Assembly (NCBI RefSeq): GCF_000621845.1
Contig: NZ_JHXF01000008.1
Coordinates: 173,714-237,713 of the forward strand
Length of the DNA stretch: 64,000 nucleotides
Direction of reading: 5' to 3'
Origin: Ruminococcus flavefaciens MA2007
GTDB taxonomy: Bacteria > Bacillota > Clostridia > Oscillospirales > Ruminococcaceae
Below the pieces are notes generated by a model that was not told where the DNA came from, did no database searches, and saw only the letters and a list, made by a program, of their open reading frames with translations. The position numbers and the translations under genes are program-made. Shown here in pieces: positions 46,916 through 54,781 of the stretch; position 1 is the first letter of the stretch; every line of letters begins with the position of its first letter.

Positions 46916-48907
46916 ATGAAACAAAGCAAAATAATAAGTGCGGTATTGTCATTAACTATAATCGCAGCAAATGCAGGGTTAATCCCGAGTGATACAGCAA
47001 TTACTGATAGTAACCAATTGACAGCATATGCCTACAGTGAAAATGTTCCCGGAAAATGGATATATGACAAAGGAACTGATAGATGGTGGTATCAGCATGC
47101 TGATGGTTCTTATACCCAAAATGACTGGGAAAAAAATGGGAATTTGTGGTATCACTTCGATGAAAGTGGTTGGATGCAGACGGGATGGCTAAAAGACGAA
47201 GGTAACTGGTATTATCTTAATAAAAAAGTTAATGGTGTAATAGTAGATAGAAATAGAGTAGTTGGTGCTATGCTGACTGGTTGGCAAAAGATCGATGGTA
47301 CATATTACTTTTTTAATACAAATGGTGCTATGCATACTGGGTGGAAGCTGGACAACGGAAAGTGGTACTATTTAGATCCCAATGGTGCTATGCACACCGG
47401 CTGGAAGCAGGACAAAGGCAAATGGTATTATTTAGAACCAAATGGTGCAATGGTAACTGGTTGGAAGGCTATTGATGGTAAACAGTATTATTTTTATGAA
47501 AACGGTGATTTGTCAAACAGCAAATTTTCTAATGGAGCTGACAATTGGTCATTCAATAATTCGCGTTATAATTTTGGAGATACTTATTATATCAATGATA
47601 AGTATTGGAAAAAACTAATGGACGGCTTAAATAACACCGAAAAAGTACGTATTAATTATAATGTCAAGAACCAACCTTTTGGTGGCTCGTGTTTTGGTAT
47701 GGCAATTACCTCAATACTTGCGAATAATCGAATTTTAAATCCATATAATTGGTATAATAATGCAAATACTCTATTTAAAATTCCGGGGCCTCCTTCTGAT
47801 GAAGTAAAATCGCTTATCAATTACTATTTCTCTCTGCAATTTACAGATGTTGTTCGGCAGAAAGACTTGGATTTCATTTATAAATCCGAAAAAGAAAAAC
47901 TTGAACATTTGGTTTCATGCTTGAAAGATGGTTCTCCGACACTTTTATGCTTTGGTGGCCATTTTTTCGGAGGGAACAAAATTTCTGCACATGCTGTTGT
48001 TGCATATGATGTTGAATATGGAGAATATAAATGTAATGTAGATGGTGAGATAAAGAAATATAATGGCAGAATAATGGTTTATGATAATAATAGAATTGAT
48101 TATGATGCTGATTATTGTTTGTATTTTAATTCATCTGATGGTTCATGGACGATTCCATATTATCAGTTAAGTACAGATAATGATAGCTATTTAGGATTAA
48201 TAACTGATGACCTGGATATTATAAATCATCATGGATATATTAATGGCTCAGATAAGTATATGTATGATAATTACATCGCTACACTTCAATCTTCACCTAT
48301 AATGGGCGAATATAAACTGACTAAGGTCAATCATAATACCAGAATGTATGCATATGCTTCAACAGAAGATGATGATATAAAGCAGGTTGCGTCTTTCACA
48401 GATGATTATTTTGAAAACAACTCTCTTATGTTTGCTTTAAATGATTCGGCTGCAAGCTACGTTTTAAATCTGAAAAAACCTGAACAGATAGATCTTTCAC
48501 TATCATATGAGAATAGCATGCTCAATGTAAATGCTTCTTCAGGTTCAGCAGTTAACTTTTTCCCATCGGATTGTGTTACTGTTAGTGGAAAGAATACTGA
48601 TTATGAGCTTGGTATTGTTCTTAATGATGGATACAAAGTAACAGACTGGTATAGTTTTTCAGTTAAAGGTAGCGGTGTAACTGATGCAACCTTAAATAAA
48701 GAAGAAAACGGATATATACTTGAAGCTACAAATTTAAAAAATGTCACAGCTAGTGCATATAATGATGATGTTACAGTTAACGTAACTTTTTCAACTGATT
48801 ATTCTAAAGTATTCTTGTTTGAAAAAGATGAAAACACTATTGGAATCGCAGTTGATACCGATAATAACGGTTCATTTGAGACTGAATTAATGGTTGATTC
48901 GTTATAA
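46916..48907 (+). CDS. Secreted papain-like cysteine peptidase with cell-wall-binding repeats
   Basis: The 663-residue product has a signal peptide (about 1-38), then six or seven Trp/Gly repeats of about 20 residues (residues 45-205, for example TGWKQDKGKWYYLEPNGAMV) of the choline-binding or wall-binding type. The central part is a probable cysteine peptidase: C259 in FGGSCFGMA, H359 in SAHAVVAYD and N391 or N392 in YDNN form a papain-like triad. The last 220 residues are beta-rich. It would stay on the wall and cleave or process surface proteins. Codons are A/T-ending, unlike the housekeeping genes, suggesting acquisition. Confidence 0.78.
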   Translation: MKQSKIISAVLSLTIIAANAGLIPSDTAITDSNQLTAYAYSENVPGKWIYDKGTDRWWYQHADGSYTQNDWEKNGNLWYHFDESGWMQTGWLKDEGNWYYLNKKVNGVIVDRNRVVGAMLTGWQKIDGTYYFFNTNGAMHTGWKLDNGKWYYLDPNGAMHTGWKQDKGKWYYLEPNGAMVTGWKAIDGKQYYFYENGDLSNSKFSNGADNWSFNNSRYNFGDTYYINDKYWKKLMDGLNNTEKVRINYNVKNQPFGGSCFGMAITSILANNRILNPYNWYNNANTLFKIPGPPSDEVKSLINYYFSLQFTDVVRQKDLDFIYKSEKEKLEHLVSCLKDGSPTLLCFGGHFFGGNKISAHAVVAYDVEYGEYKCNVDGEIKKYNGRIMVYDNNRIDYDADYCLYFNSSDGSWTIPYYQLSTDNDSYLGLITDDLDIINHHGYINGSDKYMYDNYIATLQSSPIMGEYKLTKVNHNTRMYAYASTEDDDIKQVASFTDDYFENNSLMFALNDSAASYVLNLKKPEQIDLSLSYENSMLNVNASSGSAVNFFPSDCVTVSGKNTDYELGIVLNDGYKVTDWYSFSVKGSGVTDATLNKEENGYILEATNLKNVTASAYNDDVTVNVTFSTDYSKVFLFEKDENTIGIAVDTDNNGSFETELMVDSL

Positions 48908-49451
48908 TATGAAAGAGTAAGCACGGAAGGCAAAAAATCTTTCAAAATGGAATTTAATCCCAAAATGTTAAGGAATCATTTATTATAATAAAAACAAGGC
49001 GATAAGTCAAATTGGCATGATGCCAGTTTCTAATATAATCTACTACGCACGTTTTCGCTTAGCAGATTCATAGTATATCCAATCCCACGAAAATCGTTGG
49101 TTCTATTTCAGCCGTCGCAGCCATATTCAGTTGTAACATTTAAGATAATGCTCATTTGACATTAGTGAAAAGCCTTCCTATTTATATGGGAAGGCTTTTC
49201 TTTTGCATGGTGAAGAAGGAATGGAAATATCTTATCATCGTCAGACAGAATCATAGCAGGGGTCTGTTTGGCGGGAACAAGTCCTATGACGATGGGTACA
49301 ACCTCACTCAAATATTACTATATGTACAATTAGTATGAGTGAATCTTCGGCGTCAATATTCTTTTTTGTATTAAGCGGCAATTATTATAGTGTATAATTG
49401 TATAGATTCGACAATTTTTTCAAAAAAGATTATTAAAGGAAATAAATTCTA
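48908..49451. other. Intergenic region between peptidase and SipW locus
   Basis: No intact gene is seen. It includes a strong hairpin gaaaagccttccta/gggaaggcttttc at 49167-49200, a likely terminator. Short frames after it (such as one at 49156-49338) lack ribosome sites and are probably remnants. No known riboswitch consensus was recognised. Confidence 0.5.
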
Positions 49452-49480
49452 TTTACATGCAGTTTATTCTGTGATATAAT
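49452..49480 (+). promoter_or_regulatory. Promoter of the SipW/BsaA locus
   Basis: TTTACA (49452-49457) and TATAAT (49475-49480) at 17 bases. Confidence 0.7.
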
Positions 49481-49551
49481 TTCTATATATAGCAAAATAT
49501 GTACTAAATTGCAATATAATATTTGAAAAAAGGATGGGAGGAATGCCATAA

Positions 49552-50178
49552 GTGAGTACGACTGCAAAAGAAGAAGCAAGTGTTGATATAAGCAAAGGAA
49601 CTCGCGTTTTTTTGGCAATCCGCAAGGTCTTTATATACTGTTTATCCTTTTTTATTATAATTATCGCAGTTTTTTTTGCGGCAAGCAAGAGTCCGAATAA
49701 GTCGTTGTTTGGTTTTAGGTATTATGTTGTGCTTACTGACTCAATGGTTCCCGAATTTTCAAGCGGAGATATGGTCTTTGTAAAAATCTCAGATGCAAAG
49801 AACATAAATACGGGTGATGTCATCACTTTTAACCCGTCGAGCGGAGGCGAAGCATACCTGACACACCGAGTTACAGAAAAATTTACCGACTATCAGGGCA
49901 CTGGTGTTACTTGTTTCAGAACAAAGGGTGACGCTAACAACACCGAAGACTCATTCCTTATTGATGAGAGCCGAGTTATCGGAAAGGTGCAGTTCCACGT
50001 TCCGAAATTGGGAGTAATAGTAAGATTTGTGCAGTTAAGGTGGTATTTTATCGTACCATTGATCGTGTTGATACTCATATTTTTCAAGATGATGAAGTAT
50101 TACTTTGATCTGAAATCAAAAAATGAAAATATTCATGCCGACGATTACGTCAAGGCAGATTCAAAAAATAATGTTTAA
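49552..50178 (+). CDS. sipW: SipW-type signal peptidase I (first copy)
   Basis: The membrane peptidase has 208 residues, with transmembrane helices near 25-44 and 163-181. Catalytic S64 lies in TDSMVPEF and H105 in LTHRV; the Ser/His pair rather than Ser/Lys marks the ER/archaeal-like SipW class, which cleaves TasA-type fibre subunits. The start is GTG at 49552, after aggatgggaggaatgcc. It is followed 20 bases later by a BsaA/TasA-like substrate gene, the classic arrangement. Confidence 0.9.
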   Translation: MSTTAKEEASVDISKGTRVFLAIRKVFIYCLSFFIIIIAVFFAASKSPNKSLFGFRYYVVLTDSMVPEFSSGDMVFVKISDAKNINTGDVITFNPSSGGEAYLTHRVTEKFTDYQGTGVTCFRTKGDANNTEDSFLIDESRVIGKVQFHVPKLGVIVRFVQLRWYFIVPLIVLILIFFKMMKYYFDLKSKNENIHADDYVKADSKNNV

Positions 50179-50198
50179 ATAACAGGAGGATATAAGTT

Positions 50199-51536
50199 AT
50201 GAAAAATGATGTTTCCAAGAAGAAAAAGACTTCCAGAGAAAAACGTGTTTTAATTGCATCACTTTGTATTGCAGCTGCTGTTATGGCAGGCAGTACCTTT
50301 GCATGGTTCACCAGCAAGGATGAGGTAACTAACCGTCTGAGTGCTAATGCAAGCTACAATGTTAGCGTGACCGAAGACTTTACTCCCCCAGAGGATTGGG
50401 TACCCGGTCAGACAATAAAGAAGGAAGCAGCCGCTATCAATACCGGTAATGTTGACGCTTTCGTTCGTATGTGGCTCACCGGTGATATGAAGCTCGTTAA
50501 AGGCGACGCCGGTGTTGTTTATACAACATTCGCTACAACAACTTTGAGCAATGTAACAGAAGCACCTTATACCACATTGAAGCTTACCAAGAAAGATGCT
50601 TCTGACAATTACTACAGAGTTTTGGATGACGATGAGAGAAAGGCTCTCCAGTCAGGCGAGCTTGCTTATGCCGGCGCTGCATACAACTATACGACAAATC
50701 AGTCCGAAAGCGGAACGGATTACGGCGACAAGACAGCGTATACAACTGGTCAGGGAGCAGTAAAGCTTGTTGACAGCGATACCTTCACGCCCAGTGCTGC
50801 CGGTCTGTTCATTTTCAGAAGAAACTATGACCTTGTTGCTGGAACAGGTAATGTTGACCCTGCTACAGCTCAGTTCAGCGGCTATTACTACGACGGAACA
50901 AATTACTATGCACTCAAGACAGCCAACGACAGCACTGTTAGCGGCGGTGTAGCAAACAAGGGCAAGAATGTTTATATTTCCGAGCTTGCCGGAAAGTCCG
51001 GAGCTGCCTTCGATACAGCACTTGCAACTGTTAAGGTATACACTGCAAAAGAAAACACATTAGCTAATGATGAGCTCACATGGACATATAATGTGCCCAC
51101 AACAACTGCCCCATCGCCTTTCGGCACTACCAATCCCTATTTTGCTGTTTCACAGACAGGCGGAAGCGATACTCTGAAGATCAATATAGAGCTTGATAAT
51201 ATCGGCGATGATACAGCTGATAAATGGCAGAAAATAGGTACCGGTACAACATTCTACTACACAGATGATGTAGAATCGGGTGAAAAAACAAAAATCCTCG
51301 TTAAGAACGTTCAGCTTGACAGCGGCACTACTCAGGAGGATTTCCTCGCATTTGACTTTGATCTCAACGTTAACCTTGAATCTATTCAGGTCACAAAGGA
51401 CAATGCTGGAAATGAGACTGCTGATTCTGTTAAGAGCGGTTGGGCTGCAACAACTGAAAGCGCTGCAATCGGAGCAAGCGGATCTGCAACTGCTGCTGCT
51501 GACCTTGCAAAGGTTACATGGACAGCAACCACATGA
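50199..51536 (+). CDS. BsaA/TasA-like SipW-dependent matrix subunit
   Basis: The 445-residue secreted protein has a Lys-rich start, a hydrophobic segment (about 20-38) and then the subunit opening STFAWFTSKDEVTNRLSA, the hallmark of SipW-processed TasA/BsaA proteins. The body contains the EPG-like turn WVPGQTIKKEAAAINTGNVDAFVRM, typical of TasA folds where the N-terminal strand is donated to a neighbour. No LPxTG-like end is present. It is likely the major fibre subunit. Start behind aacaggaggatataagtt. Confidence 0.85.
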   Translation: MKNDVSKKKKTSREKRVLIASLCIAAAVMAGSTFAWFTSKDEVTNRLSANASYNVSVTEDFTPPEDWVPGQTIKKEAAAINTGNVDAFVRMWLTGDMKLVKGDAGVVYTTFATTTLSNVTEAPYTTLKLTKKDASDNYYRVLDDDERKALQSGELAYAGAAYNYTTNQSESGTDYGDKTAYTTGQGAVKLVDSDTFTPSAAGLFIFRRNYDLVAGTGNVDPATAQFSGYYYDGTNYYALKTANDSTVSGGVANKGKNVYISELAGKSGAAFDTALATVKVYTAKENTLANDELTWTYNVPTTTAPSPFGTTNPYFAVSQTGGSDTLKINIELDNIGDDTADKWQKIGTGTTFYYTDDVESGEKTKILVKNVQLDSGTTQEDFLAFDFDLNVNLESIQVTKDNAGNETADSVKSGWAATTESAAIGASGSATAAADLAKVTWTATT

Positions 51537-51582
51537 TGCCCATGGCATAATACATAAAATCTACAGGAAAGGAGACAGCACA

Positions 51583-52497
51583 ATGCGTGCGAAGAAATTA
51601 TTGACCGCTTTGTCAAGCTGTCTCCTTCTCCTTTCATCTTTAAGTTATCATATGACAGCTTTTGCGGAGGTTGTTTTACCCGAAGGAGCGGTAAAGGGAC
51701 TTCCGGAGAGGCTGGCAGCTCTCGATTCAGAGGGCAGACCCGTCAACTCCGCTACAGGAGAATATTTCTTCCATGTGGAAAATATGCAGTACGGCGTGAC
51801 CTATTCAAAAGAGGTCCAGCTTATGAATCTCCGTGATGACGAGGCATACAACATATACTTCTATGTTGAGCCGCTGTTCAAAAACGGTGAGATTGACCTT
51901 GAAAAAGGCTGTCAATGTACATTCTACCTCGACGGCAACGAATTCTACAAGGGCGATGTAAACGGCAAAGGAAATATCGACCTCAGTCAGACGTACTACG
52001 ACACAGGCAGATATAACCCAGGAGACAGCCATGTGCTCCGTGCGGAAGTTATATGGAATGACCTTGATGTTATTCAGAATGTGGATAACGGACATAAACT
52101 TGTTGATGTCGACGGCACACACGTTCTTACAGGTCCGAACGGATCGGGGTACGCAGAGGGCGAAATAGAATTCAAGTGGATTTTTTTCGCATCCGTTATG
52201 CCTATAAGCGGTTATAAAGTAACAACCTCTCCCACTTCTACAAATGTTAATTCAGGAAATGTTACTACTTCAAAAACAGCAGTTTCCACAACAGCTGATG
52301 GTATCTCCATTTCAACAGAAGAAAGTTCGCAGACTGTAACAACTACATCATCAAGAAGCATTTTCAAAACTCCGCTCACAGGATATCTTGCAAAGGACGG
52401 CAAGATATGGCTGGTATTAATTGGCATAATATCTGCAATGATAGCATTTCTGCTTGTGCTTATACACAAAGACAGAAAAAAACGTGAAAAGAAATGA
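51583..52497 (+). CDS. Secreted TasA-locus protein with TPLTG sorting-like C-terminus
   Basis: From ATG at 51583, behind ctacaggaaaggagacagca, the product has 304 residues. It has a signal peptide (about 1-27), a beta-rich ectodomain to about 210 and a Thr/Ser-rich stalk. The C-terminus has KTPLTGYLAKDGK, a hydrophobic helix WLVLIGIISAMIAFLLVLI and the basic tail KDRKKREKK, the shape of a sortase sorting signal. Its stop overlaps the start of a class B sortase (ATGA), so the sortase is the natural partner. It may be the wall anchor of the fibre. Confidence 0.78.
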   Translation: MRAKKLLTALSSCLLLLSSLSYHMTAFAEVVLPEGAVKGLPERLAALDSEGRPVNSATGEYFFHVENMQYGVTYSKEVQLMNLRDDEAYNIYFYVEPLFKNGEIDLEKGCQCTFYLDGNEFYKGDVNGKGNIDLSQTYYDTGRYNPGDSHVLRAEVIWNDLDVIQNVDNGHKLVDVDGTHVLTGPNGSGYAEGEIEFKWIFFASVMPISGYKVTTSPTSTNVNSGNVTTSKTAVSTTADGISISTEESSQTVTTTSSRSIFKTPLTGYLAKDGKIWLVLIGIISAMIAFLLVLIHKDRKKREKK

Positions 52498-53306
52498 AAA
52501 TCCGTATTTTGTATACGCTGACTGCAGTTCTTGTTTGTGCAGGTGCTTATTGCGGATGGCGTTATTATGACGATGTTATCATACCCGAAAGGCAGATATC
52601 TTCGGCAAATACCGAGCAGAATCAGCTTTTCGCCCAGATAAAGCCTGATGTTGCCGTGCCTGAAACAAGCACAGCTGCAATTACAGTTCCATCTACAGAA
52701 ACAACTGCAATAACGGTTGCAAAAACGGCAAAGACTGATCCGCTTACGGATGCGGCAATGATAAACAGCAGTGTTGTGGGATGGATAACCATACCAAATA
52801 CACATATAGATTTTCCTATAGCTCAGGCTGAGGATAATAACTTCTATCTGCACAATGGATTTGACATGAAATACAACTATGAGCTTGGATGTCCTTTTCT
52901 GGACTATCGATGCGCATCTGATTTCAGCGGATTCAACTCAATAGTATATGCTCACCATATGCCGCAGCAGAGAATGTTTGCGGATATTGCGCTGTTCAAG
53001 GACAGCGCATTTATGGCGGCAAATCCCGTCGGACAGCTCACACTTCATGACGGAATGCATACAGTTTCATTTTTTGCATATCTAAATGTTCCAGATGATT
53101 CTATGATTTATCACGTATCAGATACACCGGAGCGTGAGAAATATATTGATGACCTGTTTGCATCAGCAGATTATGCAACAAAGAATAAGTATGACATTAA
53201 AGAAAACGACAGACTGCTTCTGCTGTCGACCTGTACCTATGAGTACGAAGACGCAAGAGGCGTACTGATTGGAATTATAGGACCTACAATTGAACAGCAG
53301 GAATGA
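52494..53306 (+). CDS. srtB: Class B sortase
   Basis: The 270-residue transpeptidase has an N-terminal membrane anchor (about 4-22), a Thr-rich spacer (about 55-85), then the class B sortase domain. Catalytic residues are H154 in VYAHHM, C247 in LLSTCTYE and R255 in EDARGVL. It would cut the sorting signal of a surface protein and join it to peptidoglycan or to another subunit. Its start overlaps the stop of the TPLTG protein, and SipW/TasA genes flank both. Confidence 0.92.
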   Translation: MKIRILYTLTAVLVCAGAYCGWRYYDDVIIPERQISSANTEQNQLFAQIKPDVAVPETSTAAITVPSTETTAITVAKTAKTDPLTDAAMINSSVVGWITIPNTHIDFPIAQAEDNNFYLHNGFDMKYNYELGCPFLDYRCASDFSGFNSIVYAHHMPQQRMFADIALFKDSAFMAANPVGQLTLHDGMHTVSFFAYLNVPDDSMIYHVSDTPEREKYIDDLFASADYATKNKYDIKENDRLLLLSTCTYEYEDARGVLIGIIGPTIEQQE

Positions 53307-53388
53307 TTCCCCACGACAGCCTGCTTTTTACTGGATAATTACAGATATTTCTGTATGATATATTAAATTTGAAGAATAATGGCAAAAC

Positions 53389-53407
53389 CGCATATTATGC
53401 GCTTTTT
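53389..53407 (+). terminator. Weak terminator after srtB
   Basis: Stem cgcat/atgcg with loop att, followed by CTTTTTT. It may split the locus into two transcripts. Confidence 0.5.
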
Positions 53408-53446
53408 TCTGCATATATCCGCACTTGATTCTTATGGGGGAATTGG

Positions 53447-53944
53447 GTGCGTTTTGTTATAATTATGGCGAAGATCAAAAAAATATTCAATACGCTTTAT
53501 GAGATAATATCAACAACGATTATCACTGTCGGTATTATCTTAGCAATAGTATATTTATGTGGTATACGGCTGTATCACGTAAAATCAGGCTCAATGGGAG
53601 AACTGCTTCCGATTGGAAGCGTGTGCTTTGTAAGCACTTACAGCAAGTATGAGAACATAAAAGCAGGCGATGTAATATCATTCCGTGTAAGCGATGATAT
53701 GCTTGTAACTCATAGGGCAGAGAAAATAATGGATAATGTTATAATAACCAAAGGTGATGCAAATAATGCTGAAGATCCGGACCCTGTTACAAAAGAAAAC
53801 TATATAGGCAAAACTGTATTTGCAATACCTCATATCGGCAGATTATTCGATTCTTTGCATACTTTCAAAGGAGCGTTGCTGCTTGGAATAATCGCAATAC
53901 TGCTTATCATATCAGGTATATTTTATAAGAAAAATAAGGAATGA
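53447..53944 (+). CDS. SipW-type signal peptidase I (second copy)
   Basis: The 165-residue second SipW-like peptidase has catalytic S49 in SGSMGELLP and H89 in LVTHRAEK, with membrane helices near 20-40 and 142-160. It is shorter than the first copy and only modestly similar. GTG at 53447, six bases after atggggg, is chosen; ATG at 53465 is the alternative. Its position before the second set of subunits suggests each peptidase serves its own substrates. Confidence 0.85.
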   Translation: MRFVIIMAKIKKIFNTLYEIISTTIITVGIILAIVYLCGIRLYHVKSGSMGELLPIGSVCFVSTYSKYENIKAGDVISFRVSDDMLVTHRAEKIMDNVIITKGDANNAEDPDPVTKENYIGKTVFAIPHIGRLFDSLHTFKGALLLGIIAILLIISGIFYKKNKE

Positions 53945-53958
53945 AAGGGTGAATATCT

Positions 53959-54762
53959 GTGGAGCGGATCATTCAGAGTCTGAATCGTTTGTTTCATGGC
54001 AATAAGCGGCAGATGCTTACTGCGACTGCACTTGTTTTTATTGTGTATGTTCTGCTTTTAGCAGGTATTTTTTCGTATTATCACAGCGAAGACGCAGTTA
54101 CAAATAAGTATATAGCGAAGAATACATCAGTAAAGCTTTTAGAGCCGGAATGGGACGCTGTTGGTCAGAATAAAGCCAAAGCATCTGAACCCGGAATGTT
54201 GATACCCAAAAATCCTTATGCAAGGAATGAAGGTCATAATAATCTGTATATCCGTCTGAAAATGACAGTATCATTGGGAAGATTTGATTCAAGCGGCAGA
54301 ACCCCGGAGTATGCGGCGGATTTTGATAATAATGACCGCAGACTGAATTCTATTTTGAATGCGATAAAAATGTTAAACGGTAATACAACATCGCCGCTTT
54401 TCGGTTTCGATAATCAAAGTGCTCAAATTGAAAACTGGACTTTGGATGAATGTTACAATCTTGATTATTATATGGAAAATAAAGGGAAACGTATACTGAA
54501 TGACGGTACAACAGAACAGGTGTTTTATTTTTACTATGTAAATAAACCTAAGAATGGTGAAAACTACGAGATGCGAATTGTTAAACCGCAGGAAGAAACA
54601 GCAGAATTGTTTGACCAGTTGGAGATACCTGTTTTAAAAAAGGACTACCTCGGAGTATTTGATCAGAACTATATAATCAACATTGAGGCACAGGCTGTTA
54701 CAGTAAATCCAGCTGAATCTTCTGCCGTTTCCGTGCAGAAAAACAACTTTACTGAAAACTGA
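53959..54762 (+). CDS. TasA/BsaA-like secreted minor subunit
   Basis: The 267-residue product has an N-terminal hydrophobic segment (about 19-39) followed by YHSEDAVTNKYIAKNTSVKL, the SipW-substrate opening in which DAVTN replaces DEVTN. It then has EPGMLIPKNPYARNEGHNNLYIRL, the conserved TasA turn and strand. There is no sorting signal. The start is GTG at 53959, behind gaaagggtga. It is probably a minor or tip-proximal subunit of the second half of the locus. Confidence 0.7.
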   Translation: MERIIQSLNRLFHGNKRQMLTATALVFIVYVLLLAGIFSYYHSEDAVTNKYIAKNTSVKLLEPEWDAVGQNKAKASEPGMLIPKNPYARNEGHNNLYIRLKMTVSLGRFDSSGRTPEYAADFDNNDRRLNSILNAIKMLNGNTTSPLFGFDNQSAQIENWTLDECYNLDYYMENKGKRILNDGTTEQVFYFYYVNKPKNGENYEMRIVKPQEETAELFDQLEIPVLKKDYLGVFDQNYIINIEAQAVTVNPAESSAVSVQKNNFTEN

Positions 54763-54781
54763 TGAAAGGGCTGAGAGCAAG

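Noticed and set aside
49156..49338. A 60-residue frame upstream of the SipW locus
   Set aside because: It starts within a terminator hairpin; possibly a remnant, not a supported gene.
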